NCBI RefSeq assembly: GCF_000620105.1
Contig: NZ_KK211072.1
Location: 120,612 to 184,611, forward strand
From: Microvirgula aerodenitrificans DSM 15089
Lineage (GTDB): Bacteria; Pseudomonadota; Gammaproteobacteria; Burkholderiales; Aquaspirillaceae
DNA length: 64,000 bases
Reading direction: 5' to 3'
This document shows, in pieces, positions 25,797-32,716 of the stretch; position 1 is the stretch's first letter, and every line of letters starts with the position of its first letter. The position numbers and the translations under genes were made by a program. The notes beneath the pieces are model-generated. The model was given only the letters and a program-made list of their open reading frames with translations. It ran no database searches and had not been told where the DNA came from.

Positions 25797-26173
25797 ATGG
25801 GCCAGGCTCTCCCGGTCAATATGGCGAAACAGATGGCGCGCATTCTTTTAGGCACTTCTCCGAAACTCGATACCCCGTCACTGGCCCCTTCGTTCCGGCC
25901 GCCGGTCGGCCTGTCGCCTGCCGCGCTGGACTGTGCCGGGCAGATCATCCAGCACTACAAGTACTCCGAAAGCCTGCCGACGATGCTGGCCCGCGGCCGT
26001 TCGCTGGCCCTGCACCCGGGGTATGCCTTTGTCGAGGTCTATCCGGACAAACTCATCAGCAGATCGAGGGCATCCGGCAGTGGGGGCGCGCGCGGGCGGT
26101 GCCGGCTTCGGGACAGCCAATCGGCGCTTCGGCCAATCCGCAGGGACGGGTACGGCGCGCGGTCCTGCTGTAG
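25797..26173 (+). pseudogene. Unrecognised short gene, apparently frameshifted
   Basis: From 25797 (or ATG 25821) the frame reads plausibly to about 26045 (ALDCAGQIIQHYKYSESL, LHPGYAFVEVYP) and then becomes Arg/Ser-rich. Near 26045 a one-base shift gives a second plausible stretch (QQIEGIRQWGRARAVP) up to TAG at 26171-26173. Together they would make about 125 residues. I do not recognise the family. A true frameshift or a sequencing error would both explain this. Confidence 0.35.
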
Positions 26174-26179
26174 GACCGG

Positions 26180-26641
26180 CTACAGCGTCAGTTCATAGCT
26201 GCGGTCGGCGCCTGCATCCGGTGACGGATCGGCAATGCGCTGCCAGCCCAGCGACTGGTACAGCCGTATCGCCGCGTGCATGTCTGCACAGGTATCCAGT
26301 ATCAGCCGGGACAGCCCGTGCTGCCGGGCTTCGTCGATGGCGCGCGACAGCAGGGCGCGGCCGATGCCATGGCCGCGACAGGCCGCGTCGGCATGAAAAC
26401 CGGACAGCTTGCCGCAGCCGTGGCTGACCTCCTGGATCGCCAGGCAGGCGCAAACCTGCTGGCGCCACTCGGCGACCAGTTCGATGGCATTGGGGCTGTC
26501 TTCGCGCCCGAGAGCACCGATGGCCTGGTCCAGCCCGTCGAATTCCGCCTCGATGGCAAACGCTTGCAGCGAATGTCGCACGATGTCCCGCGCCCGGGCA
26601 TTGTCGGCGGGGAGGGCATGGCGAATCAGCATCATCATCAT
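26180..26641 (-). CDS. GNAT-family N-acetyltransferase
   Basis: This 153-residue protein has the GNAT acetyl-CoA signature CRGHGIGRALLSRAIDEAR and the C-terminal AIRLYQSLGWQRI motif. The start lies in a run of four ATG codons (26641 outermost), so the exact first residue is uncertain, and no good ribosome site is close. It follows a 55-residue Pro-rich gene on the same strand. The substrate is unknown. Confidence 0.8.
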   Translation of the reverse strand: MMMMLIRHALPADNARARDIVRHSLQAFAIEAEFDGLDQAIGALGREDSPNAIELVAEWRQQVCACLAIQEVSHGCGKLSGFHADAACRGHGIGRALLSRAIDEARQHGLSRLILDTCADMHAAIRLYQSLGWQRIADPSPDAGADRSYELTL

Positions 26642-26694
26642 TCCAGCAGAGGAGAGGCTCCAGTGTGCCGCAAATGGTCGCCGCCGGAGGAGGA

Positions 26695-26862
26695 TTACTT
26701 GCGTGCCGGATTGATGTTGGGGTTCCGCGGGATGCTGGGCGCCCGGTGGGGAGCCGGCTGCGTCTTGCCCGGTGCCGGAGGGCCGGATTCCGGTCCGGCG
26801 GGTGATGGCTGCGCCGGCGTGTCGGGGGTGGCAAGGGGCGGCTGCGTGACGGGATTGTCCAT
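26695..26862 (-). CDS. 55-residue proline-rich small protein
   Basis: This short gene has an excellent ribosome site (AAAGGACACACC before ATG). The product begins MDNPVTQPPLATPDTPAQP and ends NPNINPARK, with about one residue in three being proline. No signal peptide or membrane helix is seen, and it is probably disordered. It precedes the GNAT gene by 53 bp on the same strand, so they may be co-transcribed. Function unknown. Confidence 0.5.
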   Translation of the reverse strand: MDNPVTQPPLATPDTPAQPSPAGPESGPPAPGKTQPAPHRAPSIPRNPNINPARK

Positions 26863-26942
26863 GGTGTGTCCTTTTTTCGGGGGGTACGGGGCCTGTCATC
26901 CTGGGCAGGATCAGGCCCGCTGAAAATACGCCGGACACGGAA

Positions 26943-26974
26943 CCGCTGTCTGTGCGTCATCGCACAGACAGCGG
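26943..26974. repeat. Perfect 14-bp inverted repeat with 4-nt loop
   Basis: CCGCTGTCTGTGCG and its exact complement flank TCAT, about 80 bp before the BON gene and upstream of the divergent small gene. There is no T-run on either side, so it is not an ordinary terminator. It could be an operator, a protein-binding cruciform or an RNA leader structure. Confidence 0.6.
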
Positions 26975-27053
26975 GTGTCAGCAAGTGCAGATTGAAGTGA
27001 GTCGCATTGCAAATATTCATTTGCAGGCACTCTGACTTCTGAAGGATCTGATC

Positions 27054-27380
27054 ATGTCAAACCGCTATATGCGCAGTTTGCTGCTTGTGGCACTGGCCAC
27101 GGGCTTTGTCACCGTTGCCGGTTGTGCATCGACACCACACAAGGAAAGCACCGGTGAATACTTTGATGATTCGGCCATCACGACAAAAGTCAAAGCCGCC
27201 ATCTTCAATGACCCCGGCCTGAGCGCTGCCGAAATCAATGTCGAAACCTTCAAGGGCAAGGTCCAGCTGAGCGGCTTTGTCAATTCGCAGGAAAAAATCG
27301 ATCGCGCCGTGAGCGTGGCCCGCAGCGTGAATGGCGTGCAATCGGTACACAACAAGATCAGCCTGAAGCAGGCGCCGTAA
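27054..27380 (+). CDS. BON-domain lipoprotein (OsmY/DolP-like)
   Basis: The 108-residue product has a lipoprotein signal peptide with lipobox VAGC (Cys about residue 24) and one BON domain (ITTKVKAAIFNDPGL to GVQSVHNKISL). BON lipoproteins sit in the outer-membrane periplasmic face and are linked to envelope stress and phospholipid interaction. AAGGATC precedes the ATG. A dyad TGCAAAT-N4-ATTTGCA at 27008-27025 lies just upstream and may be a regulatory site. The single domain is shorter than OsmY, which has two. Confidence 0.85.
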   Translation: MSNRYMRSLLLVALATGFVTVAGCASTPHKESTGEYFDDSAITTKVKAAIFNDPGLSAAEINVETFKGKVQLSGFVNSQEKIDRAVSVARSVNGVQSVHNKISLKQAP

Positions 27381-27568
27381 GTCTGTTTGCGGCAGCCGGT
27401 CCGGCATGAGGGCAGGGCGGTGACATGGCGCGTGGCGCATCGGCATGCACCGCAGCACGGGATGGGGCAAGGCATTGTTTTTGTGCGGAATTGGCAATTT
27501 GCAATTGCTTGCATATCCGGTTGTCCAAAACTATTGTCATAAACGGATTCCGTTATGGCGTTATTTTC

Positions 27569-29419
27569 ATGCTGCCATCCCGCCTGCGTCTGGCCGCGGC
27601 ACTGCTTGTCCCGGCTGCGGCGCTGCTGCTCAGTAGCGGCTACTGGTGGAGCCAGTCCCTGGCGCACCAGAAATTGCTGGACACCGCCCGTCAGGCGGCG
27701 GAACACCGGGCCATCCAGCTGGCCAGTGCCGTTGCCCAGCAGACCGATACGCTGCTGCAGATGGTCGATGTCACGCTGCAGACCCTGGGCAACGAGTACG
27801 TTGACGAGGAGTTCTCCGGCTTTCTCCGCTCGGTGTCCTATGCCCGTGCCAGTTTTCCGGCCGTGGCCGAAATGCAGGTGTCGATCAACAATGCCCAGGG
27901 ACAGATGGTGTATTCCTCGGTGGGACTGAATCACACCATCTCGGTGGCCGACCGGGAGTATTTCCGGTTTCATCAGCGCACGGCCCGGTCCGGCCTGTTT
28001 GTCGGCGAGCCGCTGCTGGCCCGCACGACCGGCACCTGGCTGATCCCGATCTCCCGCCCGATGTTCGACAAGCGCGGCTTTGCCGGGGTCATTACCATCG
28101 GCATCGCGCCCGCCTACCTGCTGCAGCGCTGGCACGAGCTGCAGTTGCTGCCGCGTGATGTGGTGTACGTGATCCGCCGGGACGGCAGTTATCTGGCCCG
28201 CTCCCTGTCCCTGTCTCAGGCCATGACCGAGCGCGAGCCCGATGAAGTGCCCCATCCGGGCCGCAGTGGAAGACGCCAGGGGCTGCTGGAAAGGGACAGC
28301 GATTTCGATGCCGTGCACCGGCTGATCGGCTGGCAGAAACTGGGGACGGGCGATATGGCCGCAGCGGTCGGGCTGGATCTCGACGCCGTCATGTCCCCGG
28401 TCGAGAGCTATATCACCCAATCCCGGCTGCGCAGTGTGGCGATCAATATCCTGCTGCTGCTGGTCTGCGTGCTGATCACCTGGCTGATCATGCGCCTGCA
28501 GCGCCATCGGGCCATGCTGCAGGCCATCTACGATGTGCTGCCGGTCGGTGTCGTGGTGACGGATCCGCAGGGGCATATTGTCGACTGCAACCAGATGTCC
28601 GAGCAGTTGCTTGGCCTGGAACGTAAGGTGCAGCTGTCCAGCGATCTCAGCAGGTTCGAGGGGCGGCTGTACCACGCTGACGGATCGCGCATGAGCGCTG
28701 CCGAGCTCCCCGGCATGCGCGCCCTGCTTGGCGGGGAACTGGTGCACCATGAAGAAGTCGGCTTCATCCATCCGGCGCAGAAGGCAATGTGCTGGCTGTC
28801 GATCAGCGCCATTCCCTGCTCCGACGCCGGTTATGGCGTGGTGATTGCCTTTATCGACATTACCCATTCGCGGAATCACCGTCAGGCGGTAGAGCATATT
28901 GCCTTCCATGATGCACTGACCGGCCTGCCGAACCGCCGCTTGCTGTCGGACCGCCTCAACCAGGCCCTGTCCAGGACCGCCCGGCAACCGGGCCGGCTGG
29001 TCGTCTGCTTTCTGGATCTGGACGGGTTCAAGCCGGTGAATGACAAGCATGGTCATGATGCGGGCGATGCGCTGCTGATGGAGATCGCGAAGCGGCTGCA
29101 AAAGGTGGTACGCACTGGCGATACCGTGGCCCGGCTGGGCGGCGACGAGTTTGTCGTGGTGCTGAACGGGCTGGGCAGCGCACAGGAAATGGACGATGTC
29201 CTGGAACGGATTGCCGCCGCCGTGGCGACCCCGGTCGAGCTGGGCGCCAGTCAGACGGCACAGGTCACGGCCAGTATTGGCGTGGCCATGCATCCCGAGG
29301 ATGGCGACGATGCCGATACCCTGCTGCGCTATGCCGATCAGGACATGTACCGGGCCAAGCAGTCCGGGCAGTGCATCTGCCATTTCCGGCGGGAGGGCAG
29401 GGAGAGTGTTGTCTGGTGA
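27569..29419 (+). CDS. Membrane diguanylate cyclase with Cache and PAS domains
   Basis: The ATG at 27569 gives 616 residues. A membrane helix (about 8-25) is followed by a periplasmic double-Cache sensor domain (about 30-285, with SVADREYFRFHQ), a second helix (about 290-310) and a PAS-like domain. The GGDEF domain ends the protein, with HDALTGLPNRRLLSDRL, a GGDEF active site (RLGGDEFVVV) and no EAL domain. It should make cyclic di-GMP in response to a small periplasmic ligand. The ribosome site is poor and the true start is uncertain by a few codons. The 280 bp after it, up to dusA, hold no gene I can support. Confidence 0.85.
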   Translation: MLPSRLRLAAALLVPAAALLLSSGYWWSQSLAHQKLLDTARQAAEHRAIQLASAVAQQTDTLLQMVDVTLQTLGNEYVDEEFSGFLRSVSYARASFPAVAEMQVSINNAQGQMVYSSVGLNHTISVADREYFRFHQRTARSGLFVGEPLLARTTGTWLIPISRPMFDKRGFAGVITIGIAPAYLLQRWHELQLLPRDVVYVIRRDGSYLARSLSLSQAMTEREPDEVPHPGRSGRRQGLLERDSDFDAVHRLIGWQKLGTGDMAAAVGLDLDAVMSPVESYITQSRLRSVAINILLLLVCVLITWLIMRLQRHRAMLQAIYDVLPVGVVVTDPQGHIVDCNQMSEQLLGLERKVQLSSDLSRFEGRLYHADGSRMSAAELPGMRALLGGELVHHEEVGFIHPAQKAMCWLSISAIPCSDAGYGVVIAFIDITHSRNHRQAVEHIAFHDALTGLPNRRLLSDRLNQALSRTARQPGRLVVCFLDLDGFKPVNDKHGHDAGDALLMEIAKRLQKVVRTGDTVARLGGDEFVVVLNGLGSAQEMDDVLERIAAAVATPVELGASQTAQVTASIGVAMHPEDGDDADTLLRYADQDMYRAKQSGQCICHFRREGRESVVW

Positions 29420-29699
29420 GGAGGGGCCGGCCGGAGTCTTGTCGGGTTGTTGGCAAGCCTTTGCCCAAGGTGATTGCCCTCCTTCGGGAAGCGGCTGGTC
29501 TCACTGAAAACGATCTTCCCTCTGCGCTTGACCCTCTCTTGAGCGAGGTAGGATAATTCCCGGTTTGATTTCAAATGCTTAGTTATCGTTGCCATGGCAC
29601 TGTTTTCAGTGCAGCAAAAGCATTCCTGGGTGCGGCAGCGGCGGTCATGCGCTCCCGGCGCTGCACCGAAGCGACGAAAACCGGCAAAAACAGGTAGAA

Positions 29700-29810
29700 A
29701 TGGACAGCAACAAGACCGCCGCAGACAACGACAAAACCCAGTCAGGGCAAGGATTTGCCAGCCAGCTCCCGCCCCGCCGCGTTGCCGTGGCGCCGATGCT
29801 GGACTGGTGA
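29700..29810 (+). pseudogene. dusA: 5' fragment of dusA, cut by prophage insertion
   Basis: The frame reads 36 codons and ends PPRRVAVAPMLDW, then TGA. RVAVAPMLDWTDRH is the conserved N-terminal block of tRNA-dihydrouridine synthase A, so the gene is interrupted exactly after its first Trp of that block. DusA reduces uridines 20/20a in the tRNA D-loop. The 5' end of dusA is a known integration target for a family of phage integrases. The rest of the gene should lie beyond the right end of the window, next to attR. AGG about 6 nt before the ATG is the only ribosome signal. Confidence 0.75.
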
Positions 29811-30014
29811 GCTATTACTTAAAAAGTATTTTTTATCAATGCATTGGGTGATTTATATTTTTCCTGTAGCACCCATTAGTGCATCGCTAGAGAGCCTTTG
29901 CATGATACTGGGCAACTTTTTCCAGCCTGCCAGCTCGGCATGCCTTTCCGGGAATTAATAAAGATTCAAGCCCTTCACATGCAGGAGAACGGTATGTGCA
30001 TGGACCTTTAACGC

Positions 30015-30066
30015 AAAAAAAGCCCCCTCCCATTACGGTATGAATCCGTACGGGAGGGGGCTTTTT
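30015..30066. terminator. Strong bidirectional terminator at the end of the late operon
   Basis: GCCCCCTCCC (30022-30031) pairs perfectly with GGGAGGGGGC (30052-30061), with an extra inner TACGG/CCGTA stem. Seven A precede and five T follow, so it works in both directions. It ends the leftward late transcript after the spanin genes and shields dusA-side DNA. The 200 bp between it and the dusA junction carry no gene. Confidence 0.92.
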
Positions 30067-30317
30067 CATTTCTGCTCGTAGGCATGCTGCAACCCGATGC
30101 GCTCAACAACACAGGCCGCATACTGCCGCACCAGAACCAGATAGCGCTCGACCAGATCATCCGGGTTATCGCTGGCCAGGCGCTCGATCTGTGGCGCTGG
30201 CGCCGCCAGATTGGCTGACAGTGATGGCCGCGTTGGCATCGTCGACGGCGGATTGGATGCGGCGCAGGCGCTCAGCATCAAAACGGCAATCGGCAGGCAG
30301 AGGGTTCTGGGTGACAT
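30066..30317 (-). CDS. Rz1-like outer-membrane spanin lipoprotein
   Basis: Starting at 30317 the product is 83 residues with a lipoprotein signal (MSPRTLCLPIAVLMLSACAAS, lipobox LSAC). Its 5' half lies inside Rz in another frame, the classic overlapping Rz/Rz1 architecture. The lipid-anchored o-spanin meets the inner-membrane i-spanin across the periplasm and fuses the two membranes at the last step of lysis. It has an unusually long tail (IERLASDNPDDLVERYL) beyond the Rz stop. Confidence 0.75.
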   Translation of the reverse strand: MSPRTLCLPIAVLMLSACAASNPPSTMPTRPSLSANLAAPAPQIERLASDNPDDLVERYLVLVRQYAACVVERIGLQHAYEQK

Positions 30318-30579
30318 AGGTACGGTACTCCGTGCTGTGCCGGGCGGCATTGGCGTTGATCTGGTTGACGCGGGTCTGGATGTCGCCAGCGATGGTATTC
30401 AGGCGATTGGATTCGGTGCGGAAGTCGGTCAGTGTCTGGCGGGCGTCGGCCAGTGCCTTGTCCTGGACGGCGCGTTCGGCCTGCTGGTCGCGGGTATGCC
30501 AGCCGTGCCACCAGACGCCGGCCAGCAGGGTGATCAGCAGCAGTGCGCCGGCGCCGTAGCGATAGAGCGCAGCGGTCAT
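30166..30579 (-). CDS. Rz-like inner-membrane spanin
   Basis: This 137-residue protein has one N-terminal membrane helix (YGAGALLLITLLAGVWWHGW) and then a long charged coiled-coil segment rich in Gln, Arg and Ala. That is the usual i-spanin layout. Its start overlaps the endolysin stop by four bases, and the Rz1-like gene is nested in its 3' half. It acts after endolysin to disrupt the outer membrane. Confidence 0.75.
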   Translation of the reverse strand: MTAALYRYGAGALLLITLLAGVWWHGWHTRDQQAERAVQDKALADARQTLTDFRTESNRLNTIAGDIQTRVNQINANAARHSTEYRTYVTQNPLPADCRFDAERLRRIQSAVDDANAAITVSQSGGASATDRAPGQR

Positions 30580-31118
30580 ACGATCACCGCCTGCGCACGC
30601 TGAAACAGCGCCAGCCGGTCGGCCTGGCCGTTCAGCCCGCCATTGATGCGGCGGGTGATGGTGGCGAAGTCGCCGCGATCGGCCAGCGTGTTCAGCCCCT
30701 TCTGGCTCCAGAACAGCGCCGCCGACCGGCAGGCCAGCTCCGGCTGTTCCAGCAGCTCCGGCTGGCGCAACACGCGGTCATCGCCGAACAGCGCCTGCGA
30801 CGTCGTGCCGTAGTTGGCACGCCCGGTCACCTGGATCAGGCCGCGCCCCATGAACCGGCGACCGTCACCGGCAACAGTGTTGCCGAGGTCGCGCCGGCCC
30901 TCGTAGCCCGACTGGGCGGCGGTCGGCCCCCATAGTTCGCGGGTGTAGCGCAGTTGGCCGGACTCGTGCCCGATCTGCGCCAGGAACGCACGCTGGCGTG
31001 CCGGCGTGGTGATGGCGTACTGCGCCATGGCGGCGTTCAGGTGCGGCAGGAATGTCGCCGCCCGGGCGCCGGCTTTCGGATAAACCCGCTTGAGCTGGTC
31101 GAGTGTGATGTCTGACAT
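30576..31118 (-). CDS. Glycoside hydrolase family 19 endolysin
   Basis: This 180-residue protein starts with a good ribosome site (GGAGAT). The GH19 signatures are QRAFLAQIGHESGQLRYTREL, which carries the catalytic Glu, followed by FMGRGLIQVTGRANYG and RRINGGLNG. Family 19 phage enzymes cut the glycan strand of peptidoglycan as lysozymes. No signal peptide is present, so export depends on the upstream holin. It overlaps Rz by four bases. Confidence 0.88.
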   Translation of the reverse strand: MSDITLDQLKRVYPKAGARAATFLPHLNAAMAQYAITTPARQRAFLAQIGHESGQLRYTRELWGPTAAQSGYEGRRDLGNTVAGDGRRFMGRGLIQVTGRANYGTTSQALFGDDRVLRQPELLEQPELACRSAALFWSQKGLNTLADRGDFATITRRINGGLNGQADRLALFQRAQAVIV

Positions 31119-31137
31119 TGGTATCTCCGAAAATGAT

Positions 31138-31161
31138 GAAGCCCCGACTGAGCGGGGCTTC
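31138..31161. terminator. GC hairpin between holin and endolysin genes
   Basis: GAAGCCCCG and CGGGGCTTC form a perfect 9-bp stem with a 6-nt loop. Only a broken T-rich stretch follows on the minus strand, so it may attenuate rather than stop the lysis transcript. Confidence 0.45.
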
Positions 31162-31178
31162 TGAATGGGATGACTTGA

Positions 31179-31673
31179 TTACTGTTCGCTGTCGCCGGCA
31201 TCGCGCTGGCCACCCAATCTGACGAACAGCAAGCGCTTGATCCAGGCGATGTCTTTCAGCACCGCCATCGCGGCGTCGGCGATCGGGATCAGCAGCACGC
31301 CACAGAGCATGCCGGCGAAGCCAGTACCGCCCGGGCCGAGTGCCCAGATTTCTGAGGTGGCCACGCCGCCGAAATACGAACCACCGGCCGACACGGCCAG
31401 CAGCATGCTTTTTTCCGGCCAGGCACGGCCGCGCAGGTTCAGCAGCAGGAACAGCGATCCGACGAAGGCTCCGACGGCCGCGGTCAGGTGCACCGGCGGC
31501 ACGGCTGTGGTGGTGGCCGCCTTACCGACCATGGCGGCGACCGCCTGGGCGGACAGGCCGGCCAGGGCGGCGGATACCGCGGCGACTATCAGACTGCGGA
31601 ACGCAATCAGGGCGCCGAATCCGACGACGACAGCGATCAGGAATTGCCACGCACGGCGGCGGATATGGGTCAT
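31179..31673 (-). CDS. Putative holin-like membrane protein
   Basis: The start at 31673 (MTHIRRRAWQF) has GAGGGA 6 nt upstream. The 164-residue product has about four hydrophobic segments (VVVGFGALIAF, AVGAFVGSLFLLL, GGSYFGGVATSEIWAL, GMLCGVLLIPIADAAMAVL) and a charged C-terminal tail. Position directly before the endolysin makes holin the best guess. It has no close motif that I recognise. Confidence 0.55.
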   Translation of the reverse strand: MTHIRRRAWQFLIAVVVGFGALIAFRSLIVAAVSAALAGLSAQAVAAMVGKAATTTAVPPVHLTAAVGAFVGSLFLLLNLRGRAWPEKSMLLAVSAGGSYFGGVATSEIWALGPGGTGFAGMLCGVLLIPIADAAMAVLKDIAWIKRLLFVRLGGQRDAGDSEQ

Positions 31674-31689
31674 ACGGTTCCCTCGGACG

Positions 31690-31712
31690 AAAAAACCCCG
31701 CACACGACGGGG
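31690..31712 (-). terminator. Intrinsic terminator upstream of the lysis cassette
   Basis: On the minus strand CCCCG pairs with CGGGG and is followed by six T. It sits between the DUF1353-like gene and the holin-like gene, inside the late operon, so late transcripts must read through it. Confidence 0.6.
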
Positions 31713-31730
31713 ATGGATTCAGGACAACAG

Positions 31731-32150
31731 TCAGGTCGCCGGGTGCGGATCGCCACCGAACGCAGCCGGGCCGAATGCCCGTACCGCGGCTGCATACAGC
31801 GCGGCACACCAGGCCGGCATGCCGGCTGCGCGCAACATGTCGTGGAACAGCGCCACGGTCGCGGCCCGGGTCACCGGCACATCGGCGGCGAACTGGCACA
31901 GCGCGTCATGCACCAGGCTCGGATAGAAGGTCGGCGGCCGGCCGTCGATGCCGGGCGGACCATCCGGCGTCCCGAGCCACAGACCGCCCGGCACACGCCA
32001 GGCGGGGCTGCAGCCGTCCCAGGCGTAGCCGGCCGGAATGGTCAGCGCGCCGTCGCCAATCCGCAGCCACTCGTTGCAAAAGCAAATCCCCGCGAGGTGC
32101 GGGGATTTGAGGGTGTAGGCCGTATCGAGCCGATAGCGCCAGGTCACCAC
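31731..32150 (-). CDS. DUF1353-family phage protein
   Basis: The 139-residue protein has the pattern IPAGYAWDGCSPAW followed by YPSLVHDALCQF and FHDMLRAAGMPAW, typical of DUF1353 proteins found near the tail end of phage late operons. A small hairpin (ATCCCCGC/GCGGGGAT, 32084-32107) lies within its 5' coding region. Role unknown. It overlaps the upstream tail-fibre assembly gene by 7 bp. Confidence 0.65.
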   Translation of the reverse strand: MVTWRYRLDTAYTLKSPHLAGICFCNEWLRIGDGALTIPAGYAWDGCSPAWRVPGGLWLGTPDGPPGIDGRPPTFYPSLVHDALCQFAADVPVTRAATVALFHDMLRAAGMPAWCAALYAAAVRAFGPAAFGGDPHPAT

Positions 32151-32713
32151 GTCACCTCCTGCACCTGGTCCAGCGTCCCGGCGGCAGCAATGCGGTCCTC
32201 GGCGGCCTGGCGACGGCCGATCAGCGCACCGGACGCCAGCGCATAGGCACTGGCCTTGGCCTGCACCCGCTCGGCCAGCACAGGCACGGTCAGCCCGCGC
32301 GCGCCGGCAATCGCCGACAGCAGCGGCGTGTCGGCCTCGGCATCGTGCGCCAGCGCCTCGGCCTCACGTACCTGCTGCGCCCAACTGGTGACCTCGCCGT
32401 CCGGGTAGCTGGCGGCCAGCGCGGCCAGTGCTGCGCTGCATGCGGCATTGATGCGTGCCAGTGCCGCCTGTCGAGCCGCATCGAGCAGCGCGTCGTCATC
32501 CGGCGCCAGCGCGAGCTGACCGAGGTACTCGGTATCAGCCATCGCGCAGGCCGGAATTTCCGGCGGCCGGCCGGCCGGGGTCACGGCGACAAAATAGCCG
32601 TCGGCACGGTAGTCGGTCGGCACCGTCCAGACATCGACGGCGGCCGGGGCGGCGAGACGCGGCAGGGGCAGCAGAGTCTCGCCGAGGATCAGGGTATGGT
32701 TTTCAATTTTCAT
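32144..32713 (-). CDS. Tail-fibre assembly-type protein (DUF4376-like)
   Basis: This 189-residue protein has the C-terminal pattern AALAASYPDGEVTSWAQQ, EALAHDAEADTPLLSAIAGARG and AYALASGALIGRRQAAEDRI. Proteins of this pattern are encoded right after phage tail fibres and are thought to assist fibre folding or to cap the fibre. It lies three bases after the fibre gene stop, consistent with that role. Confidence 0.6.
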   Translation of the reverse strand: MKIENHTLILGETLLPLPRLAAPAAVDVWTVPTDYRADGYFVAVTPAGRPPEIPACAMADTEYLGQLALAPDDDALLDAARQAALARINAACSAALAALAASYPDGEVTSWAQQVREAEALAHDAEADTPLLSAIAGARGLTVPVLAERVQAKASAYALASGALIGRRQAAEDRIAAAGTLDQVQEVTW

Positions 32714-32716
32714 GGG

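Noticed and set aside
25933..26427. A 164-codon plus-strand frame crossing the GNAT gene
   Set aside because: It is low-complexity Arg/Ala/Ser sequence and antisense to the GNAT gene.
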